This document shows, piece after piece, positions 7,356 to 16,752 of a DNA stretch of 64,000 nt (within the stretch, counting starts at the first letter, position 1; each line of letters begins with the position of its first letter). The notes beneath the pieces were generated by a model that searched no databases, was not told the DNA's origin, and saw only the letters and a list, made by a program, of their open reading frames with translations. Position numbers and translations under genes: made by a program. The stretch spans positions 30,243-94,242 of the forward strand of contig NZ_QEIG01000028.1 of the NCBI RefSeq assembly GCF_014324365.1, given 5' to 3'. The DNA is from Algoriphagus sp. AK58. Lineage in GTDB: Bacteria; Bacteroidota; Bacteroidia; Cytophagales; Cyclobacteriaceae.

Positions 7356-8744
7356 ATGAACAGATACATTGACTTGATCCAGCAGACCTTTGACTTTCCG
7401 ACCAAAGAGTTTCATGTAGAAAATAATGAGCTCTTTTTCAACGGAGTCAATCTGATGGAAATCATCGAAACCTACGGCACGCCGCTCAAACTGACCTATT
7501 TGCCTAAAATTTCGGAAAATATCCAAAACGCAAAAAGGTATTTTGCCAATGCCATGGCTACCCACAATTACCAGGGGAAATATACCTATTGCTACTGCAC
7601 CAAGTCTTCGCATTTCAGCTTTGTATTGGATGAGGCACTGAAAAACGACATTCATATTGAGACGTCTTCCACCTTTGACATCCCTTTGGTAAGAAGCCTC
7701 TATGAGAAAGGTAAAATCACCAAAGACACCTATATCGTCTGTAATGGATTCAAGCGGGAGAAATACAAGCAGTATATCTCAGAGCTCTTGAATGATGGTT
7801 TTAAAAATTGTATTCCGATTTTGGACAATCTCACCGAGATCGATTACTACTTGGAGCATGTCAAGGTACCTTTTCAAGTGGGGATTCGAATCGCGGCCGA
7901 CGAAGAGCCCAAATTCGGCTTCTATACTTCCAGATTGGGAGTGAGATACAATGACATCATTCCTCTTTTTGAAGAAAAAATCAAAAACAATCCTCAGGTC
8001 AGCCTGAAAATGCTTCACTTTTTCATCAATTCAGGGATCAAGGATACCGCCTACTACTGGTCTGAATTGACCCGTTTTATTCAAAAATACGTGGAGCTCA
8101 AGCGTGTTGCCCCAAGTTTGGATTCCATGGATATCGGAGGAGGTTGGCCGATCAAGACCAACGTCTTCTTTGATTATGATTACCAATACATGGCAGATCA
8201 GATTGTGAAGAATATCAAGTGGATGTGTGCCAAAAACAATACCACCGAACCGAATATTTTCACGGAATTTGGCAGCTACACGGTAGGAGAGAGTGGGGCA
8301 GTACTGTATTCGATCCTGGAAGAAAAGCTCCAAAACGACAAGGAACTCTGGTATATGATCGATGGGTCATTTATCACCCAACTTCCGGACAGCTGGGGGC
8401 TCAATCAGAAATACATCATGCTCGCGGTCAATAACTGGGATGAAACCTATCAAGGCATTTCCCTGGGAGGCTTGACCTGCGACAGCATGGATTACTACAA
8501 CTCCGAGGCACATCAGTTCAATATCTACCTTCCTAAGATCGAGCAAGGCAAAAAGCAATACATCGGTTTCTTCCATACCGGAGCTTACCAGGAATCCCTT
8601 GGAGGCTACGGAGGAATTCAGCATTGCCTTATCCCTGCACCAAAACATGTCCTGATCGATCGCGACGAAAATGGCGAGATCAAGCATTGGCTATTTGCCA
8701 AAGATCAGACCGAGGAGAGTATGTTGAAGACGTTGGGATACTGA
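7356..8744 (+). CDS. speA: Biosynthetic arginine decarboxylase, short Bacteroidota type
   Basis: A 462-residue fold-type III PLP decarboxylase (alanine-racemase-like barrel plus C-terminal beta domain), predicted to turn arginine into agmatine for polyamine synthesis. Lys83 in CTKSSHF is the PLP lysine; DIGGGWP (259-265) binds the cofactor phosphate; Cys375-Asp376 in LTCDSMDYY is the C-terminal active-site pair supplied across the dimer. It is about 200 residues shorter than Escherichia coli SpeA, as in other Bacteroidota. No agmatinase or agmatine deiminase lies next to it. Confidence 0.85.
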   Translation: MNRYIDLIQQTFDFPTKEFHVENNELFFNGVNLMEIIETYGTPLKLTYLPKISENIQNAKRYFANAMATHNYQGKYTYCYCTKSSHFSFVLDEALKNDIHIETSSTFDIPLVRSLYEKGKITKDTYIVCNGFKREKYKQYISELLNDGFKNCIPILDNLTEIDYYLEHVKVPFQVGIRIAADEEPKFGFYTSRLGVRYNDIIPLFEEKIKNNPQVSLKMLHFFINSGIKDTAYYWSELTRFIQKYVELKRVAPSLDSMDIGGGWPIKTNVFFDYDYQYMADQIVKNIKWMCAKNNTTEPNIFTEFGSYTVGESGAVLYSILEEKLQNDKELWYMIDGSFITQLPDSWGLNQKYIMLAVNNWDETYQGISLGGLTCDSMDYYNSEAHQFNIYLPKIEQGKKQYIGFFHTGAYQESLGGYGGIQHCLIPAPKHVLIDRDENGEIKHWLFAKDQTEESMLKTLGY

Positions 8745-8813
8745 GAAGTGGGAAGATAGGAGACGGAAGACCGAAGAGACCAAATCTGTACTACCTGTCA
8801 TCCAAATAAAAAT

Positions 8814-8843
8814 AAAAAAGACCGCTGAGAGGCGGTCTTTTTG
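8814..8843. terminator. Bidirectional terminator
   Basis: AAAAAGACCGC-CTGAGA-like loop-GGCGGTCTTTTT forms a GC-rich stem with A and T tracts on both sides. It lies between the arginine decarboxylase (+) and the M15-like gene (-) and can serve both. Confidence 0.85.
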
Positions 8844-8869
8844 TTGGGGTGTGTTTGTCGAAGTGAAGT

Positions 8870-9598
8870 TTACCTCACCGTCACATGATAGCAGCTTTGC
8901 CTTCGCTCCTTGATGACGTAGATTTTGCCGGTTTGCTGGAAGTGGTTTAGAACCGTTTCCAGGTTTTTTTGGGCCTTTGCATCCCATTCTCTTATTCCAT
9001 TAAATCGAATGTAGGAGATATCAAACGAGACTCCATAAGAATGGGAACTGTTGCCATCGGTGGCATTCCGGTTTCTTCGTTTCAGTGCTTTTTGCTGTTC
9101 TTCAGTCCGGGTGGCAGAGGATACGGTGAAGAAATTTCCTGCTCCAGCCAAAGCTTCATAGGCTAATCCGAGTTCTTCTAAGACTTTTTTGGATTCTGGT
9201 GTGATGTAAGGGAAACTATGCGTAAGTGAATCTACTCGGTATCCTTTTCCGGAACTTGCTTCTACCAAGGTCCGTTCAAAAACCCGTTGAAAAAGTTCGT
9301 ACTCATTTTGTATCAGCTTGAGGCCTTTGAGTTCCGCTGCACTGAGGTGTTCTTCGTACGTGTCTTTTTTTAACCTTCCCGAATACGAAACCAATTCAGT
9401 CGGATCAAACGAATTTTCTATTTCAGCTTGATTGGTTTGCGGCGGTATAACTTCGCTCTTCACTTCCTTTCGAAAAAAATCTGAATAAATATCCAAAAGT
9501 ATATACTTCAGATCCGGCTGCAGGGAGACTACAGCCACCAAGTAAACACTGAATAAAACACAGAAGGTGGAAATAAACAGAAGGGTGGATTTCTTCAT
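8870..9598 (-). CDS. DUF5715-like, M15 (D-Ala-D-Ala carboxypeptidase fold) protein
   Basis: A 242-residue protein with an N-terminal signal anchor (residues 5-25). The C-terminal domain carries the M15/peptidase-like pattern: SSATRTEEQQ (160-169), His186 and Asp193 in SSHSYGVSFDIS, and His238 in CYHVTVR. This gives the H-x6-D...H zinc ligand set. Family knowledge suggests action on peptidoglycan peptides in the periplasm; the acidic catalytic residue is not obvious, so activity is unproven. Confidence 0.7.
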   Translation of the reverse strand: MKKSTLLFISTFCVLFSVYLVAVVSLQPDLKYILLDIYSDFFRKEVKSEVIPPQTNQAEIENSFDPTELVSYSGRLKKDTYEEHLSAAELKGLKLIQNEYELFQRVFERTLVEASSGKGYRVDSLTHSFPYITPESKKVLEELGLAYEALAGAGNFFTVSSATRTEEQQKALKRRNRNATDGNSSHSYGVSFDISYIRFNGIREWDAKAQKNLETVLNHFQQTGKIYVIKERRQSCYHVTVR

Positions 9599-9667
9599 AA
9601 AGCAATGAAGCGAACTCGAGGCGGTCGTGAAAGTTTTTTGTGGTAAATGGTTGAATTTTGGGAAATC

Positions 9668-9694
9668 AAAAAGACCGCTTGAGGGCGGTCTTTT
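9668..9694 (-). terminator. Terminator after the UDP-xylose synthase-like gene
   Basis: GACCGC-TTGAGG-GCGGTC lies between an A-tract (9668-9672) and TTTT (9691-9694). On the minus strand the T-tract follows the stem, 6 nt after the stop at 9701. Its stem matches that of the terminator at 8814-8843. Confidence 0.75.
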
Positions 9695-9700
9695 CGGGTA

Positions 9701-10639
9701 TTATTCACTTAATATCATGTCGAAATAAGCGATTGTTTTGACCAAGCCCTCCCGAAGCGGGATTTTGGGTTCCCATCCGAGTTCTTCCTTAGCCAAATCA
9801 ATGACTGGTTTACGCTGCATGGGGTCATCTTGGGGAAGAGGCATAAATACCAGCTTGCTCTTGCTGTTGGTGAGTTCGATGACGAGCTGTGCCAATTCGA
9901 GCATGGTAAATTCACCAGGATTTCCGATGTTGACAGGTCCCGTAAATCCGTCTCTGGAATTCATCAAGCGGTACATTCCTTCGATATTGTCATCCACATA
10001 GCAGAAGGAGCGCGTTTGCTTGCCATCCCCATAGATCGTGATGTCCTGACCTTTAAGCGCCTGAACGATAAAGTTGGATACTACCCGTCCGTCGTTGGGG
10101 TGCATTCTCGGACCATAAGTATTGAAGATCCGCATCACTTTGATGGCAACTCCATGCTGTCGATGATAATCAAAAAACAGAGTTTCAGCACATCGTTTGC
10201 CTTCGTCATAACATGCCCGGGGTCCGAGAGGATTCACGTTTCCTCTGTAGGACTCCGGTTGAGGATGGATTTCTGGATCACCATAGACTTCCGAAGTAGA
10301 TGCCTGGAGAATCTTGATTTTCAGTCTTTTGGCCAAACCCAGCATGTTCATCGCACCTATTACCGAGGTCTTGGTTGTTTGAACGGGATCAAACTGATAA
10401 TGGATCGGAGATGCCGGACAGGCTAGGTTATAGATTTCATCCACTTCTACATACAGGGGATGAGTGATGTCATGTCTAAGGAGTTCGAAGTTTTTGTTAT
10501 CCAACAGGTGGTGGATATTTCTTCGGTTTCCCGTAAAAAAGTTGTCTACACAAAGTACTTCATTTCCTTCTTTCAGGAGTCTGTCACAGAGATGGCTGCC
10601 CAAAAAGCCGCCGCCACCGCTTACTAAAATTCTTTTCAT
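9701..10639 (-). CDS. UDP-glucuronate decarboxylase (UDP-xylose synthase)-like SDR
   Basis: A 312-residue extended SDR. It has the NAD-binding SGGGGFLGSH (7-16), VDNFFTGNRRN (31-41), the HDITHPL segment (56-62) and the catalytic Tyr144/Lys148 in CYDEGK, with STSEVYGDP (114-122). NLACPASPIHYQ and PRACYDEGKR are hallmarks of UXS enzymes, which convert UDP-glucuronate to UDP-xylose. The product would feed cell-surface polysaccharide. The gene stands alone, with its own terminator and no glycosyltransferase neighbours. Confidence 0.88.
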   Translation of the reverse strand: MKRILVSGGGGFLGSHLCDRLLKEGNEVLCVDNFFTGNRRNIHHLLDNKNFELLRHDITHPLYVEVDEIYNLACPASPIHYQFDPVQTTKTSVIGAMNMLGLAKRLKIKILQASTSEVYGDPEIHPQPESYRGNVNPLGPRACYDEGKRCAETLFFDYHRQHGVAIKVMRIFNTYGPRMHPNDGRVVSNFIVQALKGQDITIYGDGKQTRSFCYVDDNIEGMYRLMNSRDGFTGPVNIGNPGEFTMLELAQLVIELTNSKSKLVFMPLPQDDPMQRKPVIDLAKEELGWEPKIPLREGLVKTIAYFDMILSE

Positions 10640-10959
10640 GAGAGATTGCTCGGATAAAACAAGATCGCCAAAAATAGTGAAATGTGAGGGAATTCATAGG
10701 GAATTACTATCCTTGAAGGAGTTCCTTTGTGGTAATTCATGTTTTTTTTTACAAAGGTCTGATGTCAGGTGTCTGATGACTGATGTTTGTGCCATCTTCT
10801 GACTCAATTCAGGATCTGCGTTTAGCATGGTTAAAAGATGACCGTGACTTTGATTCTCTCAGTTCAGGCGGATGATCCTTTCTTAAACTCGAATTAAAAG
10901 TTTATTCTAAGCCATTTCTTTCATCATCTGACACAGGTTAATCTTCAGCATTTACCTAA
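10640..10959. other. Gene-free 320-bp stretch with short direct-repeat debris
   Basis: No supported gene. The only pattern is a decayed run around 10760-10790 in which GTCTGATGTCAGGTGTCTGA and similar TCTGATG words repeat, the kind of low-complexity intergenic debris also seen at 8745-8790 (GGAAGAC words) and 14231-14310 (GTTAAA words). Confidence 0.5.
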
Positions 10960-12741
10960 TCAAAACCAATCCTTTTCCATGGAAAGGGTGGGATAAGCTT
11001 CGGAATGAAATCTTGGAATCAATCCCAAAATCTTCACCAATTCGTATTCCATGAAATACCTGGCTGTTTCGATTTTTCCGAAGTAAAAGCCTTGCTCTAG
11101 AGCTCCTTGTGAGATTGCCTTTTGAGCCGAAAGGGCTTGCTTTAGCCACATCCAACCTATGCAGAGTATACCGCTTGCCTCTAAGAAAAGGGTGGCATCC
11201 GCAAGGAATTTATCTGGTCCTTGATTTCTCTTAAACAGCAACTCTCCCGCCGAATGGTTGAACTTGAGGTATATCTCCTCAAAAGAATGAGCCAAATCGG
11301 TCAATTCTTGAATTGACTTTACCTGGTCAAGTGTCTTCTGGATTTCTTTGAGTAAGGCTTTCCAACCCAATCCTTCCTGCATCCACACTTTCCTACCCAA
11401 GAGATCTAATCCATGGATTCCTGTCGTTCCCTCATGAATGGGATGGATTCTCGATTCACGGAAATATTGTTCCACCGGAAAATCCGTCGTATATCCCGCT
11501 CCACCCAGTATCTGCACCGCCATGGAAGTGCTCAGAACGCCCATTTCCGAAGGATAGCTTTTCGCAATTGGGGTTAATAAATCCAGCAGGGCCTCCATTT
11601 TTAGTTTATTCTCAGCTATGGTTTCCTGAGAAATTTTATCGGAAAGGATTCCGCAGTAAATCAGCAAGGCCAAAGACCCTTCTGTCACACTTTTCTGAAA
11701 CAGGAGCATTCGTTTCACATCGGCATGCTCTATGATAGGAATTTGGGGTTTATTGAGGTCTTTTTCAGATATTTTTCTTCCTTGGGGCCGTTCTTTGGCA
11801 TAGGCCAAAGAAGCCTGAAATGCAGCTGTTGCAATCGCTACGGCGTTCATTCCCACTCCAAGTCTGGCCTCATTCATCATCTGAAACATGTACTTCAGTC
11901 CCTGATGAGCTTCTCCGACCAGATATCCTTCGCAGTCCTCATTACTTCCCATCATCAAATGAGCAATCGGAGCGCCTTTGTAGCCCATTTTATGATAAAT
12001 ACCTTGGGTCAGCACATCGTTTGGTGTTCCATCGAGTCGAATTTTAGGAACTACAAATAGCGAAATGCCTTTGGTACCAGAGGGTGCACCTTCAATACGG
12101 GCGAGCATGAGGTGGATGATATTTTCACAAGCATCGTGGTCACCTGCCGAAATGTAGATTTTTTGGCCTTTGATCTTGAAAACATTGCTTGCAGAGGTTG
12201 GAGTCGCCGAGGTGCTCAGGTCTGAAAGCGAACTTCCCGCATCCGGTTCGGTAAGGGCCATGGTACCTTGCCATTTTCCTGAATACATGTTTGGGGTGAA
12301 TTTTTCCTTCAACTCCTTTGATCCAAATGTCCGGATCAGATTGGCAGCGCCAGTGGTCAAAAACGGAAAGACACTCCCTGAATAATTGGAGGCCTGAAAG
12401 ATAAATCCTGCGGCCATGTGGAGGATCCAGGGTAGTTGCTGTCCACCTTCTTCATATGGAAAAATGGCATTGATCCATCCGTCTTCCCCAAACTTCCGGA
12501 TGATGGGTTTCATGCCTGGGTGAATCCGGATTTTGCCATCTACCAGCTGAGGTTCCTGACGGTCCATTTCCCTGAATAGGGGATAGAGAGACTTTTCGGC
12601 GATTTGCTCAGCAGCATCTAAAACAAGGTTGAAAGTCTCCTTAGTATGGTCTGAAAAATAGGGTAGTTGGGTAAGCTCCACGCAGTTTTGATTTTCGAAA
12701 AGCTGAAAGTGCAGGTCTCTTTTGGAGTAAAAGGATGGCAT
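10960..12741 (-). CDS. Acyl-CoA dehydrogenase with extra C-terminal domain
   Basis: A 593-residue flavoenzyme, longer than the roughly 380-residue classic family, of the type with an added C-terminal helical domain. Visible: ALTEPDAGSSLSDLST (FAD/substrate loop), GMNAVAIATAAFQASLAYAK, and IHEGTTGIHGLDLLGRKV, whose Glu occupies the catalytic-base position of this subfamily. It probably oxidises an acyl-CoA to the enoyl-CoA with transfer of electrons to ETF. It is monocistronic here, so the substrate is unknown. Confidence 0.88.
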   Translation of the reverse strand: MPSFYSKRDLHFQLFENQNCVELTQLPYFSDHTKETFNLVLDAAEQIAEKSLYPLFREMDRQEPQLVDGKIRIHPGMKPIIRKFGEDGWINAIFPYEEGGQQLPWILHMAAGFIFQASNYSGSVFPFLTTGAANLIRTFGSKELKEKFTPNMYSGKWQGTMALTEPDAGSSLSDLSTSATPTSASNVFKIKGQKIYISAGDHDACENIIHLMLARIEGAPSGTKGISLFVVPKIRLDGTPNDVLTQGIYHKMGYKGAPIAHLMMGSNEDCEGYLVGEAHQGLKYMFQMMNEARLGVGMNAVAIATAAFQASLAYAKERPQGRKISEKDLNKPQIPIIEHADVKRMLLFQKSVTEGSLALLIYCGILSDKISQETIAENKLKMEALLDLLTPIAKSYPSEMGVLSTSMAVQILGGAGYTTDFPVEQYFRESRIHPIHEGTTGIHGLDLLGRKVWMQEGLGWKALLKEIQKTLDQVKSIQELTDLAHSFEEIYLKFNHSAGELLFKRNQGPDKFLADATLFLEASGILCIGWMWLKQALSAQKAISQGALEQGFYFGKIETARYFMEYELVKILGLIPRFHSEAYPTLSMEKDWF

Positions 12742-12803
12742 GGCGTGCTCGATTAGTGGATCAATTCAAACGAAATGGAAGTTAATTCAAACTTTTTATT
12801 CCT

Positions 12804-12842
12804 TATAACTTTTCCAAAGTTTCAAACTTTGGAAAAGTTATA
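12804..12842. repeat. Perfect 19-bp inverted repeat with 1-nt centre
   Basis: TATAACTTTTCCAAAGTTT (12804-12822) is followed by a single C and its exact reverse complement (12824-12842). It lies 63 nt upstream of the acyl-CoA dehydrogenase start and downstream of uxuA. There is no flanking T-tract, and a single-base loop cannot form a normal terminator, so a cruciform or protein-binding repeat is more likely. Confidence 0.85.
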
Positions 12843-12985
12843 GCTTGGTAACAAAAAAGACTTGGCAGGTTTTCAAAACCGGCCAAGTCCTACGATTCTA
12901 TTTGGTCATGGATCAAAGTCTATTTCAATCCATCCTTATTCTTCTTCAATCCGCTTTTCCTTACACATCCCAACTTCCAGACCTC

Positions 12986-14170
12986 CTAACTTCCCGACTT
13001 TTTCACCCACAGCAAGGCCTCTTCTACACCTCTGATCTCGGCCAGACCTTTAAGGCGGCCGATGGCAGTATAACCTGGATTGGAGACTTTTTTGTGCAAA
13101 TCATCCAGCATCTGATGGCCATGGTCAGGTCGCATCGGTAGGCTTTTCTTTCGCTTTTCCTGCCACTTTAGGATTTCATCAATGACTTCTACCATGGGCA
13201 CATTGCCTTCCAGGTGATTGTCCTCATAGAAATTTCCTTCCGCATCCCGCTTGGTACTTCGGAGGTGGATGAAGTGGATTCGTTCTCCAAACTCACGGAC
13301 CATGGCTGGAAGATCATTGTCAGGACGAACACCATAGCTTCCTGTACAGAAGGTTAGACCATTGTGTTGGCTTGGGGTTTCTGTAAGAATTCTCCTGGCA
13401 TCAGCTGCGGTACTTACCACCCTGGGTAAACCATACAAAGAGTAAGGAGGATCATCTGGATGAATGCACAGATATACCCCGACTTCCTCTGCGACCGGAG
13501 TGACAGCGTCGAGGAAAAGTCTCAGGTGTTCCGCCAGTTTTTTGGCATCGATGCCTTCATAGGTTTTCAGCATGGCACGAAACTCATCCATGGTGTATCC
13601 GATTTCCGAACCCGGCAAACCTTTGAGAATATTATCAATGATCAGCTGCTTGGCATCAGGGGAAAGAGCATTGTAATACGCTCGTGTCGCTTCGATTTCC
13701 TCCGGTGAATATTCCTCCAATGCCTCAGGTCTTTGTAAGATGAACAAGTCAAAAGCAACGACAGCCTTTCTTTCATAAAGTAGGGCTTTGGCGCCATTGG
13801 GGAGTTCATATTCCAGATTGGTTCGAGTCCAATCGAGGATAGGCATAAAATTGTAGCACACCGTGAAAATGCCTTCAGCGGCAAGATTTCGAAGTGTTTG
13901 TTTGTAATTCTCGATTAATTGGAGGTAGTCACCTGTGCGTGTTTTGATCCGCTCATGTACCGGGACAGATTCCACCACTGACCAGGTAAGCCCAGCCTCT
14001 TCGATGATATTTTTCCTGGTTTTGATTTCTTCTCTGGACCATACTTCTCCATTGGGAATATGGTGTAAAGCTGTAACAATTCCTGTGGCTCCTGACTGAC
14101 GGATATCACGAATGCTTACCGGATCTTTGGGACCATACCAGCGCATGGTTTGTTCCATTCTGTAGCTCAT
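12986..14170 (-). CDS. uxuA: D-mannonate dehydratase
   Basis: A 394-residue TIM-barrel enzyme that dehydrates D-mannonate to 2-keto-3-deoxygluconate. Family blocks are MRWYGPKDPVSIRDIRQSGA near the N-terminus, GIVTALHHIPNGEVW, VYLCIHPDDPPYSLYGLPR (metal-binding His/Asp), FCTGSYGVRPDNDLP and VIDEILKWQ...MRPDHGHQM at the C-terminus. It ends the uxaC-SDR-uxuA run on the minus strand, 137 nt after the SDR gene. With UxaC and the oxidoreductase it completes glucuronate breakdown to KDG. Confidence 0.94.
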   Translation of the reverse strand: MSYRMEQTMRWYGPKDPVSIRDIRQSGATGIVTALHHIPNGEVWSREEIKTRKNIIEEAGLTWSVVESVPVHERIKTRTGDYLQLIENYKQTLRNLAAEGIFTVCYNFMPILDWTRTNLEYELPNGAKALLYERKAVVAFDLFILQRPEALEEYSPEEIEATRAYYNALSPDAKQLIIDNILKGLPGSEIGYTMDEFRAMLKTYEGIDAKKLAEHLRLFLDAVTPVAEEVGVYLCIHPDDPPYSLYGLPRVVSTAADARRILTETPSQHNGLTFCTGSYGVRPDNDLPAMVREFGERIHFIHLRSTKRDAEGNFYEDNHLEGNVPMVEVIDEILKWQEKRKKSLPMRPDHGHQMLDDLHKKVSNPGYTAIGRLKGLAEIRGVEEALLWVKKSGS

Positions 14171-14307
14171 GGAAAGAGAATTTTTGGTTATATGTGTATT
14201 AGTTATTGAGTTATTTGTTTCTGGCTAGCCGGAAGTTAAAGGTTAAACGTTAAAAGTTTTCTGATCTTTTTCTCGATTAACTATTAACGCTTAACGACCA
14301 ACAATTT

Positions 14308-15129
14308 CTAGACTCCTGAATAAGCGCTGAATCCTCCGTCCACGGCTACGATGGTGCCGGTGACAAAAGCAGAAGCATCGCTGCAAAGCCAATGCAAGGC
14401 TCCGAGAAGATCTTCCGGCTTACCAAATCGGTTCATAGGTGTATGTGTAATAATCTGATTTCCCCGCTGGGTTAGGCTTCCGTCTGCTTCGGTGAGAAGG
14501 GTACGATTTTGTTCTGTGAGAAAAAATCCTGGAGCAATCGCATTTACTCTGAAATTTGGACCGTGTTTGTGTGCCAGCTCTACTGAAAGCCATTTGGTCA
14601 GATTGTCAATAGCTGCCTTGGCGGAAGCATAGCCCATCACGCGAGTCATAGGCCTGGTTGCTGCCATAGAGCTGATATTGAGGATGTTTCCCTGGCCGTT
14701 TTTAAGCATCAGGGGTAGTAAAGCCTTGATAGGAAGTACGGTTCCCAAATAATTGAGATCCATAACCTTTCTAAGCGAATGGGTATCCAGATCCAGGAAA
14801 TTTTGGTCAGGCCGGATGACTGCACCGGGCATATTTCCTCCGGCGGAATTGATCAGGGTATCTATCCTGCCATGTTGAGCTTCAATAATTTCAGCCATCT
14901 TGATCAAAGACTCTTCATCAGTCACATCGGCAAAATAACCCCAGGCTTTTCCTCCCTTGGAATTGATCTCTTGGACCAGCTGATTGACTTTGTCAGGTGT
15001 TCGGCCGATGATCAGCAATTCCGCACCTTCCTGTGCCAAATGCATTGCCATGGCATGACCTAACACACCGGTTGCACCGGAGAACGCAATTTTTTTACCC
15101 TCGAGAGAGAAAATTTGGGATGAATTCAT
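14308..15129 (-). CDS. SDR oxidoreductase, probable fructuronate/mannonate oxidoreductase
   Basis: A 273-residue classical SDR: nucleotide motif FSGATGVLGH (16-25), NSAGG (94-98), Ser153/154, Tyr167 and Lys171 in GYASAKAA, and a C-terminal GTIVAVDGGFSAY. The start at ATG 15129 is chosen because the in-frame ATG at 15216 would overlap 85 nt of uxaC. It begins 2 nt after the uxaC stop and precedes uxuA. By position it should reduce D-fructuronate to D-mannonate, replacing the unrelated UxuB; Bacteroidota commonly use an SDR there. Confidence 0.85.
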   Translation of the reverse strand: MNSSQIFSLEGKKIAFSGATGVLGHAMAMHLAQEGAELLIIGRTPDKVNQLVQEINSKGGKAWGYFADVTDEESLIKMAEIIEAQHGRIDTLINSAGGNMPGAVIRPDQNFLDLDTHSLRKVMDLNYLGTVLPIKALLPLMLKNGQGNILNISSMAATRPMTRVMGYASAKAAIDNLTKWLSVELAHKHGPNFRVNAIAPGFFLTEQNRTLLTEADGSLTQRGNQIITHTPMNRFGKPEDLLGALHWLCSDASAFVTGTIVAVDGGFSAYSGV

Positions 15130-15131
15130 TC

Positions 15132-16571
15132 TTAAATCTGGTAGTTGGAAGGGGAGAAATTGAAGTAGTTTTTGGCATTGTGATAGCAAATATCCGATAC
15201 AAGCTTTCCAAGCCATTTTTCATCCCAAGGCAATTCCCCGTTTTCTACATCCTGACCAAATAGATTGCAGAGGATTCTTCGGAAATATTCATGTCGAGGG
15301 AAAGAAAGGAAGCTTCTTGAGTCGGTGAGCATTCCGATGAAACAGCTGATCAAACCCATATTGGAAAGGGTGTTCATTTGCTTTTCCATCCCGTCTTTTT
15401 GATCCAGATACCACCATCCTGAGCCAAACTGCACTTTTCCTTTGATCGAGCCATCGTTGAAGTTACCGATCATCGTGGCAAAGACCTCATTATCTCTTGG
15501 ATTGAGGTTGTAGATGACCGTTTGGGCGAGTTGATCGGTGGAGTCCAGTTCATTCAGGAATTTTGCCATGGCACGCGCTTGATCAAAATCCCCGATGGAA
15601 TCAAATCCTGTATCCGGTCCGAGGACAGTCAGCATTCTTGCGTTTGTGTTTCTCAAGGCGCCAAGGTGAAACTGCTGTACCCATCCATGGCTATGGTAGA
15701 GTTTGCAGAGTTTTTTCAGGACTTTGAATTTGAAGTATTCGATTTCCTCTGTGTTTGGGTGATTTCCGCGAAGGACTTTTTGTAAGATGCCATCCGCCGA
15801 AAGCCTGGAATCATTGGAATAATACATATTTTCCAATCCGTGGTCTGAAAGTCGGCATCCTCGGGAATGGAAGAACTCAATTCTATTGGATAATGCCTCG
15901 ATCAACTTGTCAAAGGAGTTGATTTCTATTCCGGACACCTGTCCAAGTTTTTCCAAATAGGATTTATATCCTTCTGGATTTTCGATGGCAAAGGATTTAT
16001 CCGGTCTGAAAGCGGGGTATAGTCCGACTTTCTTTTTGGAGTGAAAATAAGATTCATGGTGCTCGAGGCTGTCTATTGGATCGTCAGTAGAGCAAACGAC
16101 TTCCACATTCATGCCTTCCAGGAGGCCTTGGGCCCGGAAACTTTCTTCTTGAAGCATTTCGGAGGTTTTGAAATAAACCTCCGAAGCATTTTCGGTAGTG
16201 AGCAGTTCGTCCACCCCAAAATACCTTATCAACTCCATGTGACTCCAATGGTACAGTGGATTTCGCATGGTAAAAGGCAGGGTATAGGCCCACTTTTCAA
16301 ACTTTTCAGTATCAGAGCCATTGCCTGTGATATATTTTTCATTCACCCCCAAAGTCCGCATTGCCCTCCACTTGTAATGGTCTCCGGCAAGCCAAATTTT
16401 ACTGATATTTTCAAATTTCCGGTTTTGGGCAATTTCAGCTGGGGGGAGGTGATTGTGATAATCTATGATCGGAAGGTGCTTGGCATAGTCGTGGTAAAGA
16501 ATTTTGGCGAATTCATTTCGCAGCAAAAAGTCTTCAGAGAGAAAGCTTTTTTGGGTCTGAGCAGTGATCAT
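15132..16571 (-). CDS. uxaC: Glucuronate (uronate) isomerase
   Basis: A 479-residue amidohydrolase-superfamily isomerase converting D-glucuronate to D-fructuronate (or galacturonate to tagaturonate). Family blocks: LPIIDYHNHLPP (metal HxH-like site, residues 34-45), FENISKIWLAGDHYKWRAMR, CSTDDPIDSLEHH, HLGALRNTNARM, FGSGWWYLDQKDGM and MLTDSRSFLSFPRHEYFRRILC. It is the first gene of the uronate run. A LacI-type operator lies 80 nt upstream of its start. Confidence 0.96.
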   Translation of the reverse strand: MITAQTQKSFLSEDFLLRNEFAKILYHDYAKHLPIIDYHNHLPPAEIAQNRKFENISKIWLAGDHYKWRAMRTLGVNEKYITGNGSDTEKFEKWAYTLPFTMRNPLYHWSHMELIRYFGVDELLTTENASEVYFKTSEMLQEESFRAQGLLEGMNVEVVCSTDDPIDSLEHHESYFHSKKKVGLYPAFRPDKSFAIENPEGYKSYLEKLGQVSGIEINSFDKLIEALSNRIEFFHSRGCRLSDHGLENMYYSNDSRLSADGILQKVLRGNHPNTEEIEYFKFKVLKKLCKLYHSHGWVQQFHLGALRNTNARMLTVLGPDTGFDSIGDFDQARAMAKFLNELDSTDQLAQTVIYNLNPRDNEVFATMIGNFNDGSIKGKVQFGSGWWYLDQKDGMEKQMNTLSNMGLISCFIGMLTDSRSFLSFPRHEYFRRILCNLFGQDVENGELPWDEKWLGKLVSDICYHNAKNYFNFSPSNYQI

Positions 16572-16650
16572 GAGTTAACTATGTGGGTGCTTTTGGGTCT
16601 ATTTATGGAGTTTAAATTTATTCTTTAAACACGGGGGAAGTAGATTAAAA

Positions 16651-16665
16651 TACGGAAACGTTTGC
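16651..16665. promoter_or_regulatory. LacI-family operator, copy 1 (lacI/uxaC divergent region)
   Basis: TACGGAAACGTTTGC contains the perfect palindrome AAACGTTT, the classic centre of LacI/GalR operators. It lies 80 nt upstream of uxaC and 88 nt upstream of the lacI-type gene. The same 15-mer pattern TACGRAAWCGWTTGC recurs at 22707 and 25803. Confidence 0.8.
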
Positions 16666-16752
16666 ACACATTATTTAAATGGAAATAATTCACTATTTTG
16701 AAATGCCTAAGATTTTTAAGGATCTTTTTAGGACAATTAACCCAAACAACCT

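Noticed and set aside
7188..7655. 155-residue minus-strand reading frame within arginine decarboxylase
   Set aside because: Antisense shadow of a well-supported gene, with no family motif.
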